Shown here: piece by piece, positions 43,090 through 62,209 of the stretch
How the letters are laid out: every line of letters starts with the position of its first letter
Position numbering within the stretch: the stretch's first letter is position 1
NCBI GenBank assembly: GCA_036169595.1
Contig: CM069767.1
Span: 2,896,001-2,960,000 of the forward strand
From: Dictyostelium firmibasis
Lineage: Eukaryota; Evosea; Eumycetozoa; Dictyosteliales; Dictyosteliaceae
Reading direction: 5' to 3'
DNA length: 64,000 nt
Notes under the pieces: model-generated
Seen by the model: the letters and a program-made list of their open reading frames with translations, nothing else
What the model was told of the DNA's origin: nothing
Databases searched by the model: none
Program-made: the position numbers and the translations under genes

Positions 43090-43193
43090 TACAAGAGGTT
43101 GTTTTCATTTTAAATTTACTATGATCGCCATCATTATATTATTATTATAATAATTTTTCCTTTTTTTTTTCTCGTTTTTTTTTTTTTTTTTTT
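42771..43193. other. Intergenic, convergent gene ends
   Basis: A/T homopolymers between two convergent genes, including T runs around 43060-43087. No gene or RNA seen. Confidence 0.5.
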
Positions 43194-43832
43194 TTAATGA
43201 TGAGGCGAATTTGGTGTATTTGATTGGATATGAATATGATGGTGATGATGATTTTGAATATTTGGACCTAAAAACTTTCTAATTCTCTTTATTAAATCTG
43301 CTTTAACTTGTGGTGGTACTTTTTCTAAAATTTTTAATTTTTAAGATTAGTAATTTTTAACAAAGGAAAAAAAAAATAAAAAATATTATAAAACTAATTA
43401 CTTTTAGCAGTTGGTGTTATGAGTGCAATTAAATCTTCAATTTTAAAATTTTCATTCTGATTGTTTTTAATATGTTCACGACATGCTACTTTTACTTCAT
43501 CTCTCCAACCACCTTCAACTAATTTGCTCTTTAATAAAACTTTTAATCTTTCTTTTTCTCCTGATTCTATAAGTTTTTGATGTATTGTTGATCTTAATTT
43601 TACATGACTATTTTAATAAAAAAAAATAAAATATATAGTTTTTTTTATAATAAAAAAAAAAAAAAAAAAAAAAACGACAAAGAAAATTTTTTTGTTAGTA
43701 TTTAATGAGAAAGAGGGAAATTTTTTAATTTGAAAAAAAAAAATATTAAGAAAAAATTTTAAAAGAAAAAAAAAAGTGTCATATGAATATTTACTCTTTT
43801 GGTATAATTGTATTTGTTGTGGTTGATGCCAT
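43194..43832 (-). CDS. ENY2/Sus1 homologue, transcription and mRNA export factor
   Basis: Three exons: 43832-43795, 43607-43402, 43324-43194, phases 2 and 1 consistent; 124 aa. ENY2 is a small helical subunit of the SAGA deubiquitinase module and of the TREX-2 mRNA export complex at nuclear pores. Matching features in order: INQKL-like segment IHQKLIESGEKERLKVLL, then KSKLVEGGWRDEVKVACREHI, DLIALITPTAK, and VPPQVKADLIKRIRKFL. The core is the normal family length; the protein then carries an extra tail of about 25 residues rich in His, Asn and Pro (five His in a row). None of the three exons alone is long enough to attract attention, so it is easily missed. Confidence 0.9.
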
Positions 43833-44149
43833 TTATGTATATATATTGAAAATTATATGATTAAATGGTGGGGAGGGGTGTATATTTAAAAAAAAAAAAA
43901 AAAAAGAAAAGAAAAAAAAGAAAAAATTTTATTTGAATTATTAAATTAAAAAATTAATAAAGTAATGTCTTTTTGTTTCGGTATCGATGTGCGTGCCCCT
44001 TATGAATTATTTTTATTTTATTTTTTAATTTTTTTTTTTTTTTTTTATTTTTTTTTTTTTTTTGATTATTTCAAATACTTTTTTTATACAATTGAAATCT
44101 TTATGATAATGAAAACTAAAAGAAAAAAAAAATATCACAAATTAACGGC

Positions 44150-44181
<32 letters not shown>

Positions 44182-44798
44182 TTGAAAAATAAAAAAATGA
44201 AAAAAATAAAAAAAAATAAAAATAAAAATGAAAAATAAAAATGAATAAATTTGATTGATGTGTGGTCAAAATAATTTTAAAATATAAAAAAATATAATGA
44301 ATATATAAATATAATTAGTAACCAATCTGTGTGTATGATTTTTTTATTTTTAAACTTTTTTTTTTTTTTTTTTTTGAAAATTGTTTTGTGTTTATGTTTA
44401 TTTTTGTGTTTGTGTTTGTGTTTGTTTTATTCAATTTTTTTTTTTTTTATATAGAGATACATATATATATATATAAATGTATCTATTTTTTTGTTTTTAT
44501 TTTTGTTCTTTTTTTTTTTTTGAAATCTGAGGGAAAAAAAAAAAAAAAAAAAAAAAAAAATTACAAAAAATCTAATACAATTTAAATCAATTCTCATAAA
44601 AAACCAAATCTGAGTGATGAAGTTATCAAATTAAGATTGAAATTAGATTTTTGTTCAATGAAAGTAGACATCAATTGATTTTATTTGAAAAAAAATTTGA
44701 AAAAAAAAAAATCCAAAATTTTTTTTTTTTTTTAATTTTTTTAATTTTTTTTTTATAACGAATCTCATTCATCTTTTATTCATCTCTAATACTAGAGA
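43833..44798. other. Intergenic A/T-rich region
   Basis: Divergent promoters of ENY2 and the ankyrin-repeat gene. Homopolymer runs and a short GTGTTT repeat (about 44386-44425); nothing coding-like except 44600-44680, which is too short to call. Confidence 0.45.
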
Positions 44799-47531
<2,733 letters not shown>

Positions 47532-47828
47532 AATAAAAGTTTTATTTGGCTATTGTAAAAAAAATTAAAACAAAACAAAAAAAAAAAACAAGATAAAAAA
47601 TAATAATTAGATAAACCTATCTCTTCTTGGAAACAAATTATTTAGTTTTTTTAATTTTTTTTTATTTATTTTCATTTTCTTTACTTTTATATTACTGAAG
47701 GATTTTAAAAAAAAATTGCGATGCCATATTATTATTATCTTCTATTTTTTTGTTGATATCATTATAATTTTATTTACGTTTTTTTTTTTCCAATTTATTG
47801 ACCTTTTTTTTTAATTTTGAAGAGTTTT

Positions 47829-49106
47829 TTAATTTAAGATTTCAGAGATAACACCAGCACCAACAGTTAATTGACCTTCTCTGATTGCGAAACGACCATT
47901 CAAAGATAATGGAGTTGGTGAGATGAGTTCGACGATGAATTCGATGGAATCACCTGGTAAAATAACGGCATGAGTTGGTGGGAGTTCAATAGTACCGGTG
48001 ACATTTGCAGTTCTAATGAAGAATTGTGGTCTGTAACCAGTGGCGAAACCTTTCTTTCTACCACCTTCAGCATCAGTGAGAACGTAGGTCTTGGCCTTAA
48101 ATTTGGTGGAGGCTTTGATTGTACCTGGTTTAGAGATGACTTCACCTCTTAAGACTTCTTCACGTTTCAAACCTCTTAATAAACAACCAACATTTTCACC
48201 AGCTTGAGCAAAATCTAATAATTTACCAAACATTTCAATACCAGTGACGGCAACCTTTGGAACTGGTTTGATACCAACGATGGAAACTTCTTCACCTACT
48301 TTAATGGTACCTTGTTCGATACGACCAGTGGCAACGGTACCACGACCAGAAATTGAAAAGACTTCTTCTACTGGCATGAGGAATGGTTTATCGATGGCAC
48401 GATGTGGTAATGGAATTTTAGTATCGAGGATTTCAACGAGTTGATCAATGGCTTTTCTACCGTATTGAGTGGCAGTTTCATCGTTATCTTCAGCAAGAGC
48501 AACAGCAGCAGCACCCTTGACGAATGGAGTATTATCACCATCGAAACCATATTGTGATAAGAGTTCACGAACTTCCATCTCAACGATTTCAACGAGATCT
48601 GGGTCAGCGTTATCCATCTTATTTAAAAAAACAACTAAAGCTGGAATACCAACTTCACGTGATAAAATAATGTGTTCACGAGTTTGCTCTTGTGGACCAT
48701 CTGGTGCTGATACGACAAGAATAGCACCATCCATTTGTGCGGCACCAGTAATCATATTTTTAATGTAATGTTGATGGCCTGGACAATCGATGTGTGCATA
48801 ATGACGAGTGGCTGATTCGTACTCAATGTGTGATGCTGTAATTGTAATACCACGAGCTCTTTCCTCTGGTGATTTATCGATTTGTGCATATGATTTAAAG
48901 TTGGCTAAACCACGATCTGATAATGTCTTGGTGATTGCTGCTGTTAATGTGGTCTTACCATGATCGACATGACCAATGGTACCGACATTGACGTGTGGTT
49001 TGGTACGTTCGAATTTCTTCTTTTCTGCTGCCATTTGAAAAGATGATGACTTGAATGTTCTTACAAGTTTTGAATTTTTGTTTGATGCAAATAATCTTGA
49101 AATCAT
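47829..49106 (-). CDS. tufm: Mitochondrial translation elongation factor Tu
   Basis: Intronless, 425 aa. It is a GTPase that delivers aminoacyl-tRNA to the mitochondrial ribosome. A basic, Ser-rich presequence (about 1-30) fits mitochondrial import and precedes the bacterial-type EF-Tu body. G1 GHVDHGKT (45-52), G2 RGITI (85-89), G3 DCPGH (107-111), G4 NKMD (162-165), then domains 2 and 3 complete to [10 protein letters not shown]. After the G3 motif the usual Ala-Asp before Tyr is Gln-His (GHQHY), an unusual switch II change. Base composition is the least A/T-rich of the window, as expected for a highly expressed gene. Confidence 0.95.
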   Translation of the reverse strand: MISRLFASNKNSKLVRTFKSSSFQMAAEKKKFERTKPHVNVGTIGHVDHGKTTLTAAITKTLSDRGLANFKSYAQIDKSPEERARGITITASHIEYESATRHYAHIDCPGHQHYIKNMITGAAQMDGAILVVSAPDGPQEQTREHIILSREVGIPALVVFLNKMDNADPDLVEIVEMEVRELLSQYGFDGDNTPFVKGAAAVALAEDNDETATQYGRKAIDQLVEILDTKIPLPHRAIDKPFLMPVEEVFSISGRGTVATGRIEQGTIKVGEEVSIVGIKPVPKVAVTGIEMFGKLLDFAQAGENVGCLLRGLKREEVLRGEVISKPGTIKASTKFKAKTYVLTDAEGGRKKGFATGYRPQFFIRTANVTGTIELPPTHAVILPGDSIEFIVELISPTPLSLNGRFAIREGQLTVGAGVISEILN

Positions 49107-49165
49107 TTTTTTCCTTTCTTTATCACTATATATATATATTGATTATTTAATTAAAAAAAAATAAA

Positions 49166-49216
<51 letters not shown>

Positions 49217-50299
49217 AAAAAAAACGAAAAAAAATAATAAAAAAAAAAATAAAAATAAAAAAAAAATAAAAAATCAATTCGTAAATCAATTCGAACTACG
49301 AAAAAAAACATTAAAAAAAATACAAAACTTTTTTACTAAAAAGTATTATCTATTTTTTTATATTATAATATATTAATAAATAAATAAAATAAAAATACAT
49401 AGTTAAAATTAAATGAGAATATTTTTTTATTTTGATTTTAAAACTTTTTTTTTTTTTTTTTTTTTAGTAAAAAAGTACTGAAAGTATATAAAAAAAATTA
49501 AAAAAGAAAAAAGTAATCAAAAATTTCTCAAAAAAAAAAGTAAATTGAATATTTTACTTTATAAATTTTTTTGAATCATTTAAATAAAAACATGTTGATG
49601 ATGATGATTATTATTATTATTATTATTATTACAATTATGAAATGATTTTAGTAGTAAAAGAAATGGTTCTTTAGGGTCATTTAGAACAAATTAGAGCATC
49701 TCTTTAAAGTGAAAAAAAAATATATAGTTTACAATAATAAGCTAAATCATGTAGACAAAAAGAAATCAGAAAAAAAAAATTTTAAAGAAAAAAGAAAAAA
49801 AATAAAAAATAAGAGGATTTATCCTTTTTATTGGAAATGAAAATTTAATTAAAAAAAAAATCTTTTTTTTTATTTACATTTTTTTCTTTTTTTAATTTTT
49901 TTTTTTTTTTTTTTTTCGGTTTTTGTTGAAAAACAAAAATTTTTTTTTTTTTTTTTTTTTATTATTTTTACAAACCAAAAAAAAAAAAATAAAAAAAAAT
50001 AAAAAAAGAATTTATTTCTTTGTTGTTTCCCAAATTCTTTGTTCGTTCCAAAAAAAAACACAAAAATTATTTTTTTAAAATTTTTTTTGTTTTTTAATAA
50101 TTAACAATAATAATAATTATATATTTATATACAGCATCAAATAATAATTAAATTTATTATCACACACATATTTCCCATTTTTTTTCTTTGTCCTAAGTTT
50201 ATCTTTTTCTTTTGTCCTCTGACCAATTTGAAAAAGAATTAATAAATATTAAAGAGTTTCCATAAAGTTATCTTTTTTTTTTTAAAAAAAAAACACAAC

Positions 50300-50336
<37 letters not shown>

Positions 50337-51334
50337 TAGATAAAGAAAAAAAGTTTTATTTAATATTATTCAAAACCTTTTTTTTTCGTAGTGTTAATTA
50401 TATTCATAAATTTTTTTTATAATATAATTAATATATATTTAAACAAGTAAAATTTTTAAAAAATTTACGACCTGATTATAGAGTTTTATTGAAATTTTAA
50501 TTAATTGATAATAAATACTTGATTATTAATCATCATTGATCAAATCCTCTGTTTTTTTTTATAAAGGATAGTATCAATTTTTCTACGAACGCACTTATAC
50601 CCCCTAAACGGAATTGTTGGTTTCATCTTTGTTTTTTATTACCCAATACCATTTTCATTATTTTATTTTTGATAGATTTGTAAATCTAATCCAAAAATTT
50701 AATAATAATTTGGTCTTCGTGACAATAAGGATCCAGGAATCACACAAAAGTAAAACTACCCGCTTTATTTAAACTATTTAAAAAAAAGAAAAAAAAAAAA
50801 GTAATTAAATTTACAACTAAAAAAGGTAGGAGACCATTACAATTCCATGTTCATTAAAGGGCTACATAATTATGATAACTGTTCAAGTTATGGTGTGTTT
50901 TTTTTTTTTTTTAAAAAAAAAAAATATTGTGTGTTTTTTTATTTTTTTTGTTTTGTGGTTTTTTTTTAAAAAAAAAAGAGGGAAAAGATAAGAATTAAAA
51001 TTTTTTAAATTTTAGATTATTGTTTTTTTTGTTATATTTTTTTTTTTATTTTTTTATTTTTTTTTTTCTTTCGTTTTTTTGTTATCTGTTTTTTTTTTTT
51101 CACCTATTTTCATTGTCGTTTTTTTCAAAAAAAAAATTTTAATTAATTTTAATTAAAATTTAAAAATTACTCGATTTTTTTTTCCAAAAAATATTTTCAT
51201 TTTTAATTTTTTAAATGTTTTGTTTTAAATCTGTAAAACAATAAAAAAAATAATATATATATATATTTTTTTTTTATAAATGTAACATACCAAATATATT
51301 CTAATATTTTCATTTATTTATTTACATCTAAAGA
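49107..51334. other. Gene-poor intergenic region
   Basis: 2.2 kb of A/T homopolymers (a long A-rich tract at 49169-49215, T runs 49900-49965). Less biased patches occur at 50560-50630, 50700-50760 and 50825-50895; they have no open frame or cloverleaf, but their composition would suit small noncoding RNAs. I cannot identify any. Confidence 0.45.
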
Positions 51335-53554
51335 ATGCCAATGGAAGTACATACACAACCAACTCAAACAAATACATCAACTACTATAAATTCTTTGCCA
51401 TCTTATGAGATACTATGGAACAAAGCTATATCAAGTTCAAAACCAAATTTAGCAGATTGTAAGTGGAAAAAAAAAACAAAATTATTCTCATTATATCATT
51501 TTTTCAAATGAAAAGTATATATATTAATTTTTAATATTTTTTTATATTTATTTTTAGTAATAAATTTTGATTGGGCACAATCAGAACAAACAGTTAATAA
51601 TTTTGTAGATTTTTTAATTAATTTAGTAACATTTAAATCGACATTTGCATTTGAATGTTTTAGTTTATTGATATCGGCATTTGAACCCTATAAGATCGCT
51701 ATAAAGAATCAGAGTAAAGTTTCCTATGAAAAATGGGAATTAATCTCTATGAAAGTTCATTTTTCATTTAATAAAATTTTATCAGTTATTCCATTGAGTT
51801 CATCGATTTTAGCCAAATTGATTGTAAATAAATTCCCACACAAATCACATCCAGCAGATGTACAACATTTCTATCTAAAGAATGCATTGTACGTGACACG
51901 TTATTGTTCATCGATAACACAAACTATCGTATCTGCTGCTGTCTCCTCTATGATTCAAATTGATGTTTCCATCTCTTTGGATGAAATGCCTGACGATGAA
52001 GATTTACAATTCGATATTGAAGGTAATGCAAGCACAAATACAGCAGAGGAGCAAGAAGGTAAAATTAACGCTCAAAAATTGGATATCTTAATGAATCTAA
52101 TGTTGGATTACTTCGACGTTAGGTTTGGTCTTGCAAAAAAAGATTCTGGCAATATTTTCTATTTCGATGGTTGTGAACAACAAGATAAATCAACTCAAGA
52201 CGATCTTTTTGGAAACCTGGTCAAAGTTTTCGATCAAACCATTCTACCAACTTATAAATCAAAATATACTCAATATCTTTTATTCTACATTTGTCGTATT
52301 CAACATTTACAAAGTCATTTTCCACCTCTAAATACAAATCAATCTTTATTACAACAATTTCCTTCAATTAGTGCAAATAGTCATAATGGCTCTTCCTCAT
52401 CTTCTAATAACAGTGGTGGTGGTCCAGTCATGATGAGTACATCACCAGTATTTTTAACACCATCGTTCAATAAATTAGCACAACAAAGTTCACCAAATTT
52501 TAGAAAATCACCAAATAGCTATGGTAATGGATTTAATAGTTATTCAAATACAAACAATAGTGGATCACCAAAGAAATCATTTAAAAACTTTTTACATATT
52601 GAACCGATTCAATTGACGGATCCAAATCATCGTGTGCTCTATGCTGAATCATTCATAAGATATCTTTTTGGAAAACTATGTAATGAGACCATTCACTCGA
52701 TGCATAGACATGCCTGTGCCGCATACATTGGTGGATTTATATCAAGAGCTTCATTTTTACCCCCACATATTATTAAATTGGTTTTCAAAGATTTACTTGG
52801 TTTCGCGATGGCCTATGTTGAACGTGTCGATGTTAAGAGTAATCCCAACGTTTTTCCCGATCCACATAATCATTCTTTATTCTATTCGGTTTGTCAATCG
52901 ATCTACTATATATTTTGCTTTAGAAACAGTGTAATTTTAGATTTTAGCGATTTTAAAAACGATAAAAAAGATGAAAAACAACGTGAATTTTGGCAAGATC
53001 TTCATGCTGCCTTTAGAAAGATTAGTATGTCTCGTTTAAATCCTTTCAAGGTTTGTTTAAAATCAGTTGTACGTCAATTTTGTTGTGTTTGTTTACGTGT
53101 TGGTATCTTTACAAAGTGTACTGGTATCTTGAAAACAAATAAGAATGTATTATTATCAAAATCTACTATCACTGGTAGCTCCGCTGCTCCAACCGTTTCA
53201 AATAATCAATTCGATTCTTTCTTCCCTTTCGATCCTTATCTTTTATTTCACAGTAGTAAATTCTTTGCCAACTCTTACATTCATTGGAAAGATATTCGTA
53301 AGGATGGTGATGAAGAGAATTTAGAAGATTTATCCGATCAAGAAACTGATGATGAAGATGATCTATTAGATAAACTCTCCTCGGAATCTGATGATTCGGA
53401 ATTTTCAGATTTTGATGGTTCAGACTCTGATTCAGACTCTGATAAAGATTGTGATGAAGAATCAGACTCTGATGTCGATCAATTAGCTACATCTTTACAA
53501 AATTTCACTCCTGAACTTTATGACCTTCATTATCATTTTAAAAATCGTAATTAA
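51335..53554 (+). CDS. rrn3: RRN3/TIF-IA, RNA polymerase I initiation factor
   Basis: Two exons: 51335-51458 and 51558-53554, phase 1, GTAAGT...TTAG; 706 aa. RRN3 bridges RNA polymerase I and the promoter-bound selectivity factor and so controls rRNA synthesis in the nucleolus. Family features: HFYLKNALYVTRYCSSI, then IQIDVSISLDEMPDDED, YAESFIRYLFGKLCN, a HEAT-like block (HACAAYIGGFISRASFL), HSLFYSVCQSIYYIFCFR, and NPFKVCLKSVVRQFC. A Ser/Asn-rich insert (about 350-420) is specific to this lineage. The C-terminus is strongly acidic (Asp/Ser/Glu-rich) and may be phosphorylated. The first ATG inside the large second exon is not the true start; exon 1 supplies the N-terminus. Confidence 0.92.
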
Positions 53555-53651
53555 AATATAAATAAAAAAAAAGTATAAATGTAAATTTCAAAAAATATAA
53601 AAAAATAAACAAAAAAAAAAAAATTAAAAATTAAAAACCAATTATTATTTA

Positions 53652-54176
53652 TTATACATTTAAGTTGGGATTAATTATTTCATACCATGCTTCTTCATTA
53701 TTATCTTCTTTGAACATTTCTATAAATTTTAATCCAGATTTCTCCAACACTTTTCGTGAAGCTACATTATCCTTATTAGCAAATGCACAAATTTTTTCAA
53801 CTTTCAATACATTAAAACCATAGTTTATAAAAAATTGAGATGCTTCTGTGGCATATCCATAACCCCAATATCTTTTTATAAAACGGTATCCAATGTCATA
53901 AAAAGATTCATGACCATTTATATTTTTCTCAATTTTCAAACCTGCCCAACCAATGAATTCATTAGTCTCTTTAATTATTACAGCCATACGACCAATTCCA
54001 TTTAGTTTATACTGTTTTTGAATGCTTATGATTGCATCTTTGCATTGATCAATACTAACAACTGCATTCTCTAAAAATTTATGTACTTCTTGATCTGAAT
54101 CTAATTCAAACAATTTTTCATCATCATTACTTTCTAATTCTCTAAAATAAAGACGTTGACTTTCTAATTTTACCAT
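53652..54176 (-). CDS. GNAT-family N-acetyltransferase (RimJ/RimL-like)
   Basis: Intronless, 174 aa from the chosen start. Predicted acetyl-CoA-dependent N-acetyltransferase. Features: beta strand LYFRELESNDDEKLFEL, strand FIGWAGLKI, DIGYRFIKRYWGYGYATEA containing the acetyl-CoA loop R-X-W-G-X-G-X-A, and a C-terminal part VEKICAFANKDNVASRKVLEKSGLKF typical of RimJ/RimL-like enzymes. The open frame begins 60 bases further up, but that stretch encodes Phe/Ser-only sequence in A/T-rich leader, so the ATG at 54176 (MVKLESQRLYF) is preferred. The substrate cannot be told. Confidence 0.88.
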   Translation of the reverse strand: MVKLESQRLYFRELESNDDEKLFELDSDQEVHKFLENAVVSIDQCKDAIISIQKQYKLNGIGRMAVIIKETNEFIGWAGLKIEKNINGHESFYDIGYRFIKRYWGYGYATEASQFFINYGFNVLKVEKICAFANKDNVASRKVLEKSGLKFIEMFKEDNNEEAWYEIINPNLNV

Positions 54177-54369
54177 TGTGTTTGAAAGTGAAAAAAAAGA
54201 AAATGAAAAAAAAAAATAAAAATAAAATTTTGACAAAAAATAAAAATAATAATTCCCATTAAACCCAAAAGATATTAGAATTAAATATTATTTTTTATGG
54301 TTTTGCGAAAAATCAATCAATAGGGTTTTTTTTTTTTCTTTTTTTCTTTTCTATATACATTTTATTTAT

Positions 54370-56089
54370 TTATTCTTGATCAAGTTTTCTCTTATTTTTG
54401 AAACTTGAAGATGAAAAATACTTTTCAGCTTTATTATCTTGCTCACGTATATTTTGAGTGACGGAAAGTTGTAAACCTTGGACAGGGGTGATAGCAACAC
54501 TTGCAAGACCACTAGTCGAGGCTGATGTCATTGAGCCACCATAAGTTTTTTGTTCTAATTTCTTTTTCTTTAGAATGCCTCTTTCTTGAGCGACCAATCT
54601 AACCTTACCACTCTCACCACCAATCATACCTAAACCTATACCACTTTCACCGATGGTTTTCTCTTCTACACCAAAGGACATACGATTCTTTGCTTTTTGT
54701 AAATCGGTGACACCATATCTCTGTTTATAGAGTCTAGCTTTTTTACCACCTCTTTTAGTTCTCTTTCCTTCGTCCGGGGCTGGTAATGCTTTTTCTTGTT
54801 TTTGGGGTGGTGGTTCTTGCCATTTTTCAATTTTCGCCAAAATTTCATCACGATATTGTCTACCTGTTTCACCATAGAAAGATGAATCTTGTTGGGCGTC
54901 AACTCTTGCAGCAATCGATACTCTACCTGTTAGAGTACGTAATGCTCTAACTTGTAGAAATGGTGGTGCTTTCTTTACAATGTCGCATTGCGAAATTAAA
55001 CCCATTTGAAACTTTCTATTTGACATACCACTAAAACCAGCCAATGCTTTCTTATCGGCACCTAATGTTTGTAAATGACCAGCTGGAATATTGGCCAATT
55101 GTTGAATTGAACCTGCTATACCAATTAATTTAGAAGCTATGCTACTTCCCATCAATACTGATAGATTTGGTGCTATATATGTCATTCTACTCTCCAAATA
55201 ATGTAATACACTCTTTTTATGTAAATCTAAATCTAAACCCATATCACATGCATTAATTACTTTTTTCAATTCCTCTTCTGTTAAATTTTTACCCGCTGTG
55301 GATGATAATGTTACTAATAATACCATAATTGTTGATTTTGGTAATAAATCATTTAATTGAACATTTTTTAAATCCTAATTAAAAAAAGTAATAAGTTAAT
55401 AAATATAATTTTAAATGGATTAATGAATGGATGTAATAATAATAGTTAATGGTAATAATAAATAATAATAAAATAAAAAAATAATAATAAAAAGATTTTT
55501 AATTTACATTTTCATTTTTAATTCTTTTAACACAATTTATATAATCTAATGGATTTTGAACAGAACTTTCTAATTCAGGGAATTTCTTTGAATATCTTTC
55601 ACGAACGAATTTATGAATTAAATAAATTTCGTGTTGAATCTCTTGAGCCATTTGATTGCATTCAACGATTAATTTATGTTCTTCAGAGTCTTGACCAGTT
55701 TTGACCCCTTTTTCAGGTAAACTCTTCATCATTTGATCTTTTACACGAGTTAATAATAATGTTAATTTATTTGAATTATTTAATTTTGCAATCGATTCAA
55801 TTGGTGCATCTTTATGTTTATTAATTAATTCAGTTTGTTTCTTTTCAACCATTTCATCCGATAACATTAAATCATCTTGATCCCCCATAAGTGTATCATT
55901 ATCATCATCTACATTTGTATTAGTAGTTGTAGTGGTAGTTGTAGTTTCATTTTCATTATCTTCAACACCAAAATCATTCGATAAACTATTATTATCATTA
56001 TTACTATCACCTTTACCTAGTCCATAATTTACTAATACATCTTCGCCATCATTAAAATCATCTAAAAATCTATCTGCTAATGTTGACAT
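54370..56089 (-). CDS. prpf31: PRPF31, U4/U6 snRNP splicing factor
   Basis: Two exons: 56089-55508 and 55374-54370, phase 0; 528 aa. Prp31 holds U4 snRNA and the 15.5K protein and links U4/U6 to U5 in the tri-snRNP. The N-terminus is acidic with poly-Thr. Then NPLDYINCVKRIKN, the coiled-coil/Nop core (ATIMV-like TIMVLLVTLSSTAG, ACDMGLDLDLHK, YLESRMTYIAPNLSVLMGS, SKLIGIAGSI, LGADKKALAG), KWQEPPP, LPAPDEGKRTKRGGKKARL, then RMSFG and SVAITPVQGLQL near the end, all as in the human protein. A conserved, probably essential gene with no missing part. Confidence 0.95.
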
Positions 56090-56366
56090 TGATCTACTTT
56101 TATTTTAAAAAAAAGTTTTTATTTTACAAAAAAAAAAAAAAGGATAGAATTTTAATTCTCTCGTCTTTTTTGTGAATATTTTTTAAATTAAAAGTGCAGA
56201 AAAAAATTAAAAAAAAAATAAAAAAATTAAAAAAAAAAAATTAAAAAAAAGAGTTGTTTTTTTTGGTTTGTGAAAATTTTTTCAACAAAAAAAATATTTT
56301 ACTTTTATTTTTAAATTAAATTGGAATTATTATAATAGGGTTATTTTAAAACAATTATTAATTTAA

Positions 56367-58427
<2,061 letters not shown>

Positions 58428-59759
58428 TTATTTAATTAAAATTTTATTTTTATTGAATTATTATTTATACTAATTTTTTATTTTTTTTATTACTAAATTT
58501 TCAAAAATGGCAAATTATTATTATTTTATTATTTTTTTTTATTTTTTTTTTGATTGACCTTAATTATTTTTTTATTTATTATCAGTTAATTTTTTATTTT
58601 TATTTTTTATTATTTTTTAACTATTATTTTTATTTCTTTTTATTATTTATTACTACTACTACTATTGAAAATCATCATAATATTAAAAGTAAATAGTAAT
58701 TTTGATACTCCTGAGTAGTACAGTGGGTTATTTTTATTGTTTTTTTTTATGTATTAATTTGTTTTTGAGGGAAGAACTTATTTATTGGGATATTGCTAAA
58801 CATTCAAAAACAAAAAAAAAAAAAAATAATTTAATTAATTTTTTTTATTATTTCATGTAACCATCTATCAAAATGTTCAATAGCGAATTAAGATTAGGAA
58901 AATATGTATTTTTGTAGAATTAGGAAATTTTATTTTAATGTGGGAATGTGGTTGTTAAAATTTTTTTTTTTTTTTTTCTTTTTCTGGGGTATTGGTAAAG
59001 TTAAAATTATTGTGTTGTTGCAATAAAGAATTATTATGTTGCAAAAAAAGACATAAAAGTGTGGTTAGTGAAAATATATTAATTTTTTTTTTAAAATTTT
59101 TTTTTTTTTTTAAAATATGTGTCCTTCTAACTAAAATTTGTGTTTTGTTGGTACACCAGGAAATAATTCTCACTGTTTTTAAAACAAAACAAAAAAAAAT
59201 AAAAAATAAAAAATAAAAAATAAAAAATTAAAAAAAAATAAAAAATAATAAAAAAAAAAAATAAAATTTTTTGGATGACTTTCACCATTCAAACGAATGA
59301 TTGTGACAGATTTTGACACTTTATTTGAAAAATAAAGCCATATTAGTTGGATAGTGAAGGTGATTCGAAAATTAAAAATGAAAAAAAATAAAAAAATAAA
59401 TCAATATTAGAAATCAATATCTTGTATTTTATTGTAATAGAGCTAAATAGAAAATTAAGGTTACACTTTTTTTTTTTTTTTTTATTTTTATTTGTTCAAA
59501 ATTAATTTTTATTCCAACCAGCCTACTCAGCTCTATTTCAATAAAAAACAAGAAAAAAAAGTAATATAAAATATAAGTTTAACACTTTTTTTATTTAAAA
59601 TTAAACTTTTTCTTTTTTTCTTTTTTATTTTTATTTTTATTTTTTTATTTAATTTTAGTTTTTATTTTTGTTTGGTTTGATTTGGATTGGTTTGATGTTG
59701 GCATTCTGGTTTTTTATTTTTTTTTTTTTTGTTTTAAATTTAATTTAAATTTTAAATTT
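58428..59759. other. Intergenic region with a possible hairpin
   Basis: A/T-rich, with less biased segments at 58690-58790, 58855-58960 and 59270-59370, none open or cloverleaf-like. An inverted repeat at 59427-59546 is listed separately. Confidence 0.45.
59427..59546. repeat. 18-bp inverted repeat with 84-nt loop
   Basis: Left arm 59427-59444 (TTTTATTGTAATAGAGCT) and right arm 59529-59546 are reverse complements with one mismatch. Inside, AAAATTAA and TTAATTTT could pair as well. It lies 3' of the LRR-filamin gene. Confidence 0.6.
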
Positions 59760-61565
<1,806 letters not shown>

Positions 61566-61619
61566 TTTATTATTATTTTTTATTTATTATTTAATATTAA
61601 CAAAAGAATTTTCTTTTTT

Positions 61620-61686
<67 letters not shown>

Positions 61687-62209
61687 AAAAAAATAATAAT
61701 ATTATTAATTGGTTATATTATTGTTATTATTATTGAAGATGAAATAATTATTATGAATTAAAAGTACAGAGTGATAACTTTTTTTTTTTTTTCTGTTTTT
61801 TTTTTTTTTTAAAAAATTTTTTTATTTGGTTTTTTTTTTTATTTGGTTTAATTATTTTTTGTTTTTTTTTTTTGTATTTTTTTTGTATTTAATATTGTTT
61901 TTTTTATTTATTTTTATTTTGTTTTTTTATTTTTTTTTAGCTGTTGATACAATGTGGGGTATATGTCTATTAATATTACAAATTTATCGATTCAAAAGTA
62001 AAAATAATTTTTTGAAAAAAAATAAAAAAAAAAAAAAAAAGAAAAAAAAAGAAAAAAAATTATGATTTATTTTTTTTTTTCAGTTGTACCTCCCCGCGTT
62101 ATTTGAAAAAAAAAAATAAAAAAATAAATAAGATTGGATGGGTTTTTTTTGTGGAGAAAAAACACATTTTTTTTTTTATTTTTTTTATATTTTATATATA
62201 AAAAAAATT
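61566..62209. other. Intergenic region with a 63-nt T homopolymer
   Basis: The T run at 61623-61685 is the longest homopolymer of the window and lies about 60 bp before the LRR-filamin start codon, in promoter position. The rest is A/T homopolymer; CCTCCCCGCG near 62088 is a rare G/C island of unknown meaning. Confidence 0.6.

Noticed and set aside
50560-50895. Less A/T-rich patches as snRNA or snoRNA genes
   Set aside because: No box C/D or H/ACA motif set, Sm site or recognisable snRNA core could be found.
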